This document shows positions 32,765-40,587 of a stretch of DNA of 64,000 bases, piece after piece; within the stretch, counting starts at the first letter, position 1; each line of letters begins with the position of its first letter. The DNA comes from Bacillota bacterium (GTDB taxonomy: Bacteria; Bacillota; UBA4882; UBA8346), in contig JAEYPR010000019.1 in NCBI GenBank assembly GCA_023410535.1, forward strand, positions 1 to 64,000. Reading direction: 5' to 3'. The position numbers were made by a program, and so were the translations under genes. The notes under the pieces are model-generated. The model was not told where the DNA came from. It saw only the letters and a program-made list of their open reading frames with translations, and did not search any database.

Positions 32765-35155
32765 TCAAAAATTAAATTGTTTGGCTGCCAAACCGGTCAG
32801 TGAATTGGATACTGCCAATGGTACTACTATCAAATCAGCCATTGTTTGCTCAGGATCGGCCGTGAATTTTTGCAACAGTTGAACAACTTGTCGACAAATA
32901 TCGCCTACTCGCTCCAGGCCGTGTTCCGGGGTATAGCGGAGTTGAATAATAATCCGGTCTTGCTTGTTGTTGGCCTGAACCAGCATCGGTAATTGCCGCT
33001 GGTGTTCTAACAGACTGTCAAGCCAGCGATCCGTCTCGTTTTGGATTGTGTTTGCATTGTAACAGATTAAATCAAACAACGGTTCACTTTGTTGAAAAAT
33101 CCCATTGAGTGCGAAGATATGGTGGACAAAAGGTTGGTGGACTTCACTCTCAGAAAGTTTTGAGTGATATGCTCGCAACAGTTCCGTCAAAGTCATGGAT
33201 TCAGAAACATCTACCTGTAGTGGAACAAGTCCAAGGCCGTTTGGAACAGCTATCCGCATTTTTCTGGGACGAACCGTATACGTTACCCCCAGCCAAAATG
33301 CCAGAAATACAATTGAAGTTACATCATTATCGCCGATTACGGCGTACAGCTTCCGAACTAACCCGGAATCCAACTCCAAGCTTCGGGTGAGGAATTGCCC
33401 CGGCAATTCCTCACGGCATGCGGCGACTTGCGATGCGTTTGACAATTCTTTAAGCGACGAATTACTCCTAAACTCATCCAACCAATACTCTTCAGCAGCG
33501 ATATACCGCGACGCGCTGAGCAGTTCAACCGGACGACAATCCGGCGCGGCAATCCGATCAAATTGACAACTCTGCCGCAGGCTTTCAATTAACACCGGAT
33601 CGGGTTCCGGTTTCCCCGGACAAAGAATTTTCTGTTTGACAACTGCATTGAAGCAGCGTAAGAAATTTTTGATCTGCTCGACCGACATTCCCAAGTGTTT
33701 CAGATAATAAACCGAGCTAAAGTTGAATCCGGGATCAGGCGCCCAAACCGGATCATCCAGGATCAAAAAAGCTTTTTCAGTAAGGTCGCAGGCGGTTCTG
33801 GCATCCATAGTCGCGTGGGACCAGGCAAAATTATAGCCAGTAAGTCCAAATTGCTCCCGTTGTTGCCAAACAGGGGTAATCGGGTCGCAATACCATAATT
33901 GGGGCCGATAAAAGTCGGACCCAGTCTCCCGCAAGAAGTCGATTGTCTCGTGAAAAGTGTCAAGCGTCTCTCCGGGAAACCCGATAAAAATCGAAGTGAA
34001 GACGACCATACCCGCTTGTTTGAAAAGAGGAATCGTTTTATAAAAGTGTTCTTTGCGCGAGGTTTTGTTCATATTTTTCAAAACTGTTTCGTTGGCCGAC
34101 TCCAAGCCGAGAAAGACCCCTTCGCATTTGGCGGCTTGCATCAACTCAATCGTTTCTTCATCACATTGATCGCAACGAAGAAAACAGTTCCAGTGAAAAT
34201 CATATTGGTTGCGGATCATCATTCGTAACATGTCTTTGAACTTGCTTTTGGGTACATTTACGCTGTCGTCGAGAAAGAATAAGCTTTTGACTGCGCCAAT
34301 GCTTTGAATGGCATTGAGGTCACGTTCGATATAGTCGACCGACAAATAATGATATTTCTCGGAACGCAGCGGGAACCCGCAATAAGCGCAAGCATACGGG
34401 CAACCTTTGGAAATTCTAATGTTAAGGGTGTCCCCAATCGCCGATTTGGGAAAAAGCGAATAATCGATCATGTTCTCTTCCAAAGGATTATACTCTTGTT
34501 CAATGGGATTAATCCGATAAGAACCCCCGTCTTTATAGGCGATATTTTTAATGGCATGAAAACTCTTCCCATGTTTCAAAGCGTCCAAAATATTAGCCAG
34601 CGCCAACTCCCCTTCACGATTGAGAACGAAAAAATCGGCGTTCATGTATTTAAAGAACATCGCTAAACTCTGTTCGTCCATTCGTTCAGCTTGTTTCGAG
34701 ATGAATGGACCCCCAACGATTATTTTCACCTTCGAATTGTATTGCTTAACAAAAGCGATCATCTCGTCTATCGGATTAACCATTGTGTAGACGGTGGTGG
34801 TAATTACCACCGCGCCGATCTCACCATGCAACAACTTCTCCCGAAGCTTATCCTTTTCCAGCTGAAACAGATTGATATAGTCAAATGAAAAACCACGCCG
34901 ATGTAAGTACGTACCTAGATACAAGATGACATTCCATAACAGATCCGCATTGTGAAAATGTCTGAAATCTCCTTGCCGCCCCTGATTATAAAAATGTGTC
35001 AAAATATCCAGAGCGCGATAGGATTTCCCCTGATATTCGAGGAAGTTAATATTTAAATCCCGGTAATCCGGATGGTTGGTACCCATCCCGCGCATCATCT
35101 TTTCATATGCGTCGAAGTTCTCGTCGTTATAACCGATGATTAAACAGTCTGTCAT
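32765..35155 (-). CDS. PhpK-like cobalamin-binding radical SAM protein fused to a half condensation domain
   Basis: 796 residues. The N-terminus (MTDCLIIGYND) and the B12-binding part to ~220 resemble the PhpK group of class B radical-SAM methyltransferases. The [4Fe-4S] cluster cysteines are C252, C256 and C259 in KGCPYACAYCG. The radical-SAM domain runs to ~480. From ~560 to the end the protein is the C-terminal lobe of an NRPS condensation domain, without HHxxxDG. PhpK methylates phosphorus in phosphinothricin synthesis, but no phosphonate gene is present here, so C-methylation of a peptidyl or amino-acid carbon is more likely. The fused half-C may bind the half-C-A-T protein encoded next. 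The start at ATG 35155 is chosen because GAGG lies 9 bases upstream; an upstream in-frame TTG would add seven residues. Confidence 0.85.
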   Translation of the reverse strand: MTDCLIIGYNDENFDAYEKMMRGMGTNHPDYRDLNINFLEYQGKSYRALDILTHFYNQGRQGDFRHFHNADLLWNVILYLGTYLHRRGFSFDYINLFQLEKDKLREKLLHGEIGAVVITTTVYTMVNPIDEMIAFVKQYNSKVKIIVGGPFISKQAERMDEQSLAMFFKYMNADFFVLNREGELALANILDALKHGKSFHAIKNIAYKDGGSYRINPIEQEYNPLEENMIDYSLFPKSAIGDTLNIRISKGCPYACAYCGFPLRSEKYHYLSVDYIERDLNAIQSIGAVKSLFFLDDSVNVPKSKFKDMLRMMIRNQYDFHWNCFLRCDQCDEETIELMQAAKCEGVFLGLESANETVLKNMNKTSRKEHFYKTIPLFKQAGMVVFTSIFIGFPGETLDTFHETIDFLRETGSDFYRPQLWYCDPITPVWQQREQFGLTGYNFAWSHATMDARTACDLTEKAFLILDDPVWAPDPGFNFSSVYYLKHLGMSVEQIKNFLRCFNAVVKQKILCPGKPEPDPVLIESLRQSCQFDRIAAPDCRPVELLSASRYIAAEEYWLDEFRSNSSLKELSNASQVAACREELPGQFLTRSLELDSGLVRKLYAVIGDNDVTSIVFLAFWLGVTYTVRPRKMRIAVPNGLGLVPLQVDVSESMTLTELLRAYHSKLSESEVHQPFVHHIFALNGIFQQSEPLFDLICYNANTIQNETDRWLDSLLEHQRQLPMLVQANNKQDRIIIQLRYTPEHGLERVGDICRQVVQLLQKFTADPEQTMADLIVVPLAVSNSLTGLAAKQFNF

Positions 35156-35240
35156 CCGCCGATTCCTCTTTTTCAATTAATCGCTAGATCCAGTAAAACC
35201 ACCCCGGGCTATCCGCCTGCAATCCATGGCGTAAACCCTT

Positions 35241-35271
35241 CCATATCAGTTACGAGGGGAATCTGATATGG
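35241..35271. repeat. inverted repeat in the methyltransferase/radical-SAM gap
   Basis: CCATATCAG (35241-35249) is mirrored by CTGATATGG (35263-35271) around a 13-base loop. There is no strong T run, so it may be an operator or an RNA processing hairpin rather than a terminator. It is in the widest gap (about 200 bases) inside the operon. Confidence 0.45.
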
Positions 35272-35356
35272 ACGCATCAGTTAAACTAATATAACTATGA
35301 ATCGTCCATCGGTGATTCCCACTCAAACTGATATATCAAAACGCAGCTCGAACAAA

Positions 35357-36259
35357 TTAAGCGGGTGTTGCAACAATCTGGAACGAAGCAGTGGGATTGA
35401 CACATTCACCCGGTGTCCAAATTTTCGTGAATGACAGTTTTTGATAATCTTTGAAAAGTCTGCGTAGCTGTTCCTCATCAGTGAGCATATGGCGGGTATG
35501 ATATAATGCAAAAGTCTCAACTTTTTGGAGAATCTCATCAAGCTGTGCATCCGTGTGGTCCGGGAATAACATCTTGCCGTAAATCGCCATAATGTTCCGA
35601 GCCCGTTCGGCATATCCCGCTCGTAACTCTTGAGTGGTTGGTTTACCAATCATCGCTGTAGTAACCAAAACTCCATCCGGGTTCAGCAATTCTTTCCAAC
35701 GGGCGGTAATCTCCGGTTTATACTCGTCTTTCAGTACGGTTAAAAATTCGTCGGTCACCACCAAATCGAATGGCGCTTCCGGGATCGCTCCGGTGATGAT
35801 ATTGCCGACCTTGCAAGTGATTGTTAGGTTGAACTTTTTAGCATACCATTGACATGATTTCAAGGGTGTCTCACAGATATCATAGATTATTATGGTCGGG
35901 TTGGCCTTTGCGTCAATAATGGCTTCATGGAGTTTAGCCAGCATTCCAAAATCAGCGCAAGCGGAGATGAAGACTTTGGCATCGGGTTTCCGGCGCAAAA
36001 CCTCACTTAATGCTTTAACATAAAAACTATACCAGTTGGGGACCGCAACCATATTTAAAATCCGTAAATACTGCCAGGTTCCGTGATACCAATCACAACA
36101 TAACTCAGCTTCAATTGTGGCGCATTGTTCCTTGGCCCACTGTTCCATCCCGCCCTTGACATCCTTGCTTTTACAAGCGCAGTTTTCGTTGGAACATCCA
36201 GCCATCAATCCAGCGGACTCTTGCAAAAGTTGCAATGTGTTCACTTCAATTCCGTACAT
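35357..36259 (-). CDS. class I SAM-dependent methyltransferase
   Basis: 300 residues with a Rossmann-type methyltransferase core: AKVFISACADFGML is the SAM-binding motif I region, TIIIYDICETP the acidic end of strand 2, and FDLVVTDEFL a strand-4 region. An N-terminal Cys-rich stretch (CSNENCACKSKD) is unusual and might bind a metal. It lies in the biosynthetic operon between the KAS III and the radical-SAM gene, with AAAGGAG upstream of the start. It could be an O- or N-methyltransferase for the product or a precursor; the sequence alone does not tell which atom. Confidence 0.75.
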   Translation of the reverse strand: MYGIEVNTLQLLQESAGLMAGCSNENCACKSKDVKGGMEQWAKEQCATIEAELCCDWYHGTWQYLRILNMVAVPNWYSFYVKALSEVLRRKPDAKVFISACADFGMLAKLHEAIIDAKANPTIIIYDICETPLKSCQWYAKKFNLTITCKVGNIITGAIPEAPFDLVVTDEFLTVLKDEYKPEITARWKELLNPDGVLVTTAMIGKPTTQELRAGYAERARNIMAIYGKMLFPDHTDAQLDEILQKVETFALYHTRHMLTDEEQLRRLFKDYQKLSFTKIWTPGECVNPTASFQIVATPA

Positions 36260-36339
36260 TCATCCAACTCCTTTGTTTAAGTTTTTATATAACCCGGCTC
36301 AAATTCTTGCCTGGTTTATATCAAATAAGATAAACCGTA

Positions 36340-37305
36340 TCAGTTAACATTGCCGAGCATTTTCAAAAGCAAAGCATTCCAGGATGTCCCGGTTCCCAGC
36401 GCATAGGCCAACGCCAATTGATTTGGAATTAAGCGTCGTTGTTGACGAATATCAGTAATATTGCGTATCATATCAACGTCTCCCAAATGACCGCTGCCGC
36501 CAAAATTTTCAAGAAACAGCTGTTCTTTGACTATTCCCAACTGTTTCATATAAATATTCCAACCGCTGCTATTGGTATTTTGCGGTATGATCAATGTTAG
36601 GTCTGACACGGTGAGGTTGTTTTTATCCAAAACTGACCGGATCAATTGCACGCCCACCTCAACAACTTCCGCAGCTTTTAAGGTGAAGTCTTGCACCTTG
36701 GTGATATTTCCGTTGGAAGTGCTAACGAAATCAACGGGTGTCAATCCGCTGCTTTCCTCGGATAACTCTAGCAAACCAAAACCATCGCTCACTAAGAACA
36801 AACCCATCAGCCGTTTCTCAAAACTATCAAAGATATTCCGGGAAATGATCAATACCTTGCGGGCAGTTCCCTCATGAAGCAAAGCTTGCCCCAACTTAAT
36901 TGCAAGCAAGGTCGCGGAACATTCCTGCTCAATACCGAAGATTAAGGCTTGATTGATCTGAAATTCTTTTTGCAAAAAATATGGGATATTGACCTCCCCG
37001 ACCACCGGATTACCCCGAGTATAAATGATGCAATCGATTGCATCGGGGTGAGTATTGGTATCCTCAAGGTATTTTGCAACCATTTGCCGTAAACGTTCCG
37101 GTTCGTTTTTCCGGTCTTCCACCCCTACGAATTGCGTACCGGTGTTTTTAAGGATGTCGATGAGATCTTCCCGTTCGACCGGAACTTTAACAAAAGTTTT
37201 CCCCCAGTCATTGATAAACTCATCACTCAAACGGTCCACGAACGCTTTAATGCTTAACCGTTCTGCGGCGATATAATAATCGGAATAACCTAAAACCACT
37301 GGCAT
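36340..37305 (-). CDS. atypical KAS III (FabH-like) enzyme
   Basis: 321 residues with the thiolase-type fold of ketoacyl-ACP synthase III. The nucleophile is C129 in EQECSATLLAI. The other two FabH catalytic residues differ: the motif that is usually PHQAN is PQNTN, and the region of the usual GNTS reads FGGSGHLGDVD, which offers a His instead of Asn. Such changed triads occur in KAS III relatives that transfer or hydrolyse acyl groups rather than condense them. It sits beside the free acyltransferase and may prime or edit a carrier, or supply a starter acyl group. ATG 37305 follows AGGAGG. There is no other fatty-acid gene nearby, so a role within the cluster is likely. Confidence 0.75.
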   Translation of the reverse strand: MPVVLGYSDYYIAAERLSIKAFVDRLSDEFINDWGKTFVKVPVEREDLIDILKNTGTQFVGVEDRKNEPERLRQMVAKYLEDTNTHPDAIDCIIYTRGNPVVGEVNIPYFLQKEFQINQALIFGIEQECSATLLAIKLGQALLHEGTARKVLIISRNIFDSFEKRLMGLFLVSDGFGLLELSEESSGLTPVDFVSTSNGNITKVQDFTLKAAEVVEVGVQLIRSVLDKNNLTVSDLTLIIPQNTNSSGWNIYMKQLGIVKEQLFLENFGGSGHLGDVDMIRNITDIRQQRRLIPNQLALAYALGTGTSWNALLLKMLGNVN

Positions 37306-37384
37306 CAAATTTCCTCCTCAACAATTGACTATATGTCGCATTAAATATTTGGGACAAAAATATTCGTCGTCCCAAGTTAATCGA

Positions 37385-38674
37385 TTACGCAGTCGATAAC
37401 GTGCTACCAATCCCAATATCTTTGATCAAGTCGGCAAACTCCGCACCCACTCCGACCATACTAAATAATTCTTCAAACCGTTCCCGTTGCTCCTCAACCG
37501 GCACCCGTTTGGTTTTGAATACGGAGACCAGCATTTTTAATGCTTGCTCCATCTCTTGACGATTTGGGGTTCTCCGTTCTTGCTCAATTTGGGTTTGCAG
37601 TTGCAATATTTGACGGTAGGGTTCGGTTACGCCGCGTTGGTATTCGTCGTTATCCCAATTCCGATTTCGGGTACAGATAGCAATCTGGATACATTTTGTA
37701 ACTACGGTATGTTCATACTCCGTAGCAAGTCCATCCGGTACCTTAAACAACTTTTGAATGGTTTCACGGTCTTTCCGGTCATCAACGGAATAAGCTTGGA
37801 GTGACGGAATGTTTCGGATTGTTAAATTACGTAATACCGTCTGCGGTCCTACTTCAATGACGGTTGTAATTTGACTGGCTGCCAAAAACTCCATTGTTTC
37901 AATCCAGCGTACCGGTTGGATTATCTGAAGTCGCAGGTATTCCGTGATCGCATTTTTCCCGGGATAGATTTGTCCAGTTAGATTGGCAATAACCGGCCAA
38001 CTCGGCTCCTGATATCGATATTTTTGTAATTCCGAGGCTATTTTACCGGCCGCACTTTGCATTAACGGACTATGAAAAGCAGCGCTTACCTTCAATGGGG
38101 TCAATTCAGCGCCATAATTATTTAAAGCCTCAGCCACCTGCGCTACCGCGCCGTGGTGTCCGGATATAACAATTTGATTCGGTGCATTATAATTGGCGAT
38201 TACCACCAACTGATCACCCGAACAAAACTTTTGACAAGTCGACTCGATTACGCAGCGCTCAATCCCCTGCACAGCAAGCATGGTTCCCGGATATAACCCC
38301 GCGGCTTCCTGCATCAATTGGCCGCGCCGCCTCACGATAGTTAAAGCATCCCGGAATTGAATCGCCCCGGCGGCGGTGAGGGCTGTAATCTCCCCCAAAC
38401 TATGTCCCGCCACACAAGATGGGGTGACTCCCAATTCTTGGCGCAGGACGCGAAATGCTGCCATACTCATGGTTAAGATTGCCGGTTGCGCGTTTTCGGT
38501 ACGGGTTAACTCCGTGAACGTACCGTTAAAACAGAGCTCTCTAAGGTTCAACCCTAACGTGTCATTGGCTTCCTCAAAGGTTTGACGGGATATGGCAAAC
38601 GCCTCATAATCACGTTTTCCCATCCCGACATATTGAGATCCCTGTCCCGGAAATAACAACGCCAACTTTACCAT
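37385..38674 (-). CDS. free-standing malonyl-type acyltransferase (trans-AT)
   Basis: 429 residues. Residues 1-~285 are a FabD-type acyltransferase with LFPGQGSQ, the nucleophile S92 in GHSLGE and the AAFHSPLM His motif, consistent with malonyl-CoA. A ~140-residue C-terminal extension carries helical, charged sequence (LQLQTQIEQERRTPNRQ) not found in housekeeping FabD. It may be a docking or scaffold region. The KS-bearing protein of this cluster has no AT domain, so this enzyme is the natural source of its extender unit. It lies 10 bases after the thioesterase gene, with GAGGAG before its ATG. Confidence 0.9.
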   Translation of the reverse strand: MVKLALLFPGQGSQYVGMGKRDYEAFAISRQTFEEANDTLGLNLRELCFNGTFTELTRTENAQPAILTMSMAAFRVLRQELGVTPSCVAGHSLGEITALTAAGAIQFRDALTIVRRRGQLMQEAAGLYPGTMLAVQGIERCVIESTCQKFCSGDQLVVIANYNAPNQIVISGHHGAVAQVAEALNNYGAELTPLKVSAAFHSPLMQSAAGKIASELQKYRYQEPSWPVIANLTGQIYPGKNAITEYLRLQIIQPVRWIETMEFLAASQITTVIEVGPQTVLRNLTIRNIPSLQAYSVDDRKDRETIQKLFKVPDGLATEYEHTVVTKCIQIAICTRNRNWDNDEYQRGVTEPYRQILQLQTQIEQERRTPNRQEMEQALKMLVSVFKTKRVPVEEQRERFEELFSMVGVGAEFADLIKDIGIGSTLSTA

Positions 38675-38684
38675 CGTTCGCTCC

Positions 38685-39407
38685 TCATTGATTCACCGCT
38701 AGCGGATTGATTAGTTTCTCATTGATAATCTTGGCAATCCCAGCAGTTTGAGTATGGATAAAAAAATGCGCTCCCTCAAACGTGTAAACCTGGCAATCTC
38801 CTGTTGTAAGCTCTTGCCACCGAGCCATCTGGGAAGCGTTGGTGATATCGTCGTCATTCCCGGTGAATCCGACGATTGAAGTTTGCAATGGCGCGCGGTT
38901 CGCTTCAAAATGATAAGTGTCGAGAATTTTATAATCGGCGCGGAGTACCGGAATGAACAAATTCCACCATTCCGGACAGTCCAATAATTCAGGCGGAGTC
39001 CCGCCCATTCGCAATAACCCGTTACGGACTTCACTGTCGCTCATTGTATGATAAATTCGTTCCGTTTTTCGAAACTGCGGAGGATAGCGTCCCGATAAAA
39101 ACAGTTGGACTGGCTGGGGATATCCATTGGCTTTCAGATGATGGGCTAATTCAAAAGCTAGCCAACTACCCATGCTATGACCAAATAGTGCATAAGGATC
39201 ACTGCGCAGCTCAGCCTGATTTCGCAAAAGTAAGTCGGCAATCGCTTCCGGAATACTTTGGTAGAACGGTTCCGAAATCCGGCTCCCCCGTCCCGCCATT
39301 TCCAAAGGCGTTAACTTGATTCGCGGATCAAGATACTTGCACCAGTGGTTATAGATTGAAGCCGACCCGCCGGCATATGGCAAACAAAATAAGTTAACCG
39401 TTGGCAT
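38685..39407 (-). CDS. type II thioesterase
   Basis: 240 residues of the alpha/beta-hydrolase fold. The start (NLFCLPYAGGSA) and the nucleophile elbow GHSMG (S78) are the hallmarks of type II editing thioesterases; an Asp in GNDDD and a His in GAHFFIH complete the triad. These enzymes hydrolyse wrongly primed or stalled acyl groups from carrier proteins. It is embedded in the operon right before the acyltransferase gene. Because no thioesterase domain is present on any assembly-line protein, it could in principle also help release, though its family normally does not. Confidence 0.92.
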   Translation of the reverse strand: MPTVNLFCLPYAGGSASIYNHWCKYLDPRIKLTPLEMAGRGSRISEPFYQSIPEAIADLLLRNQAELRSDPYALFGHSMGSWLAFELAHHLKANGYPQPVQLFLSGRYPPQFRKTERIYHTMSDSEVRNGLLRMGGTPPELLDCPEWWNLFIPVLRADYKILDTYHFEANRAPLQTSIVGFTGNDDDITNASQMARWQELTTGDCQVYTFEGAHFFIHTQTAGIAKIINEKLINPLAVNQ

Positions 39408-39422
39408 TAAGGCATCATCCCT

Positions 39423-40565
39423 TTAATGGTCGTAAAAGATCTTTTTGAGCATATAATCGATCAAACTATAACTACTCTTGACATCAATGGTATTTTGCGT
39501 CGTCAAACCAAGGTACGCTTTAATGTCTTTATTGGCATTCACGTTGACAATCTTAATCTCGCATTGATAGACAGTACTGCCTGCTAAAGTGGTCGGCTCT
39601 TTATACAGCTTCTGAATAAAACCGGATAAAATGCCATATTCAGCATAAGGATAGGCCGGGATCGTAATTGATGCCTTGTCTCCCTCAAACACAAACGGGA
39701 AGTTATTTTCGGAGATGGTACTTTCAATATAGATATCTTTCGGATTGCTGATCTCGAAGATCGTTTCGTTGACAGCAAAAGTTTTGCCGATAAAGTTATT
39801 CTTTTGTTTGGTGGAATCATCGCCATTATCCGATGAGTCATCTTTGTTGCCAATGGCCGAGATGACTCCGGCACAGGGAGCAATGATGCAAGGATTTCCC
39901 GAACCGTTCTCGGCATTGAGAAACTGGGTATGTAGGATTGCCAATTGGCTGTTAATCCGTTCCGTCTTTGAATCCAACATGCGAATCTCGGCTTCATCTT
40001 TTTCCAAGGTGTCGCGGGTAGTTAATTTATACATGCGCAGGTTATTCTCATATTTCACAAGATCGGTCCGGAGATTATCATAATTTTGTTCGGAATTTTT
40101 AAAGTCGAGCGCCGATATGGCACCGTTTTGATAGAGTTTGGCATTGCTCTCATATAAGGCTTGAGCGTAAACCAATTTTGATTTACACTGAGCGATGTCT
40201 TGCTCATAATTGACTAATTGACAAGGGATCGTATTCATCTCATTCAGCAAAACACTTTTCCGGTTTTGAGCATCGATCAGTTCCGATTTTAGATTTTGGA
40301 TATAAGTCCGGATCCCCATATCATCCAAACGGGCTAACAATTGCCCTTGTTTGACCTCTTCTCCGGGAACAACATAAATCTCTTTCAAATATGTATCGCA
40401 AGGACTTTTGATATAGGTGATGTCTTTGGACTTAATTACGCCGGGAATTTTAATATTGTCATTGATCCGAATGATATTCAAGGCTGAAAAAACCAGGATC
40501 ATCAATAAGACGACAAGGTTAAACGATGAATAGATGTACTTCCGGCGTAATAATTTCAGCGACAT
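39423..40565 (-). CDS. HlyD-type membrane-fusion/adaptor protein
   Basis: 380 residues. A single N-terminal membrane anchor (VVLLMILVFSALNIIRI, ~15-35) is followed by a lipoyl-like half (GEEVKQGQLLARLDD), a long coiled coil (~95-215) and the returning lipoyl/beta-barrel part. The coiled coil and order are those of periplasmic or extracytoplasmic adaptor proteins such as HlyD. ATG 40565 sits 8 bases behind AGAGG; an upstream GTG would add three residues. It lies 22 bases after the ABC exporter gene and would be its partner. In a monoderm cell such adaptors reach through the wall; in a diderm Bacillota they could meet an outer-membrane channel. Confidence 0.85.
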   Translation of the reverse strand: MSLKLLRRKYIYSSFNLVVLLMILVFSALNIIRINDNIKIPGVIKSKDITYIKSPCDTYLKEIYVVPGEEVKQGQLLARLDDMGIRTYIQNLKSELIDAQNRKSVLLNEMNTIPCQLVNYEQDIAQCKSKLVYAQALYESNAKLYQNGAISALDFKNSEQNYDNLRTDLVKYENNLRMYKLTTRDTLEKDEAEIRMLDSKTERINSQLAILHTQFLNAENGSGNPCIIAPCAGVISAIGNKDDSSDNGDDSTKQKNNFIGKTFAVNETIFEISNPKDIYIESTISENNFPFVFEGDKASITIPAYPYAEYGILSGFIQKLYKEPTTLAGSTVYQCEIKIVNVNANKDIKAYLGLTTQNTIDVKSSYSLIDYMLKKIFYDH

Positions 40566-40587
40566 TGCCGTCACCTCTCAACAGTTT

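Noticed and set aside
32765..35155. Phosphonate or phosphinothricin biosynthesis
   Set aside because: Only the PhpK-like N-terminus hints at this. No PEP mutase or other phosphonate gene is in the window.
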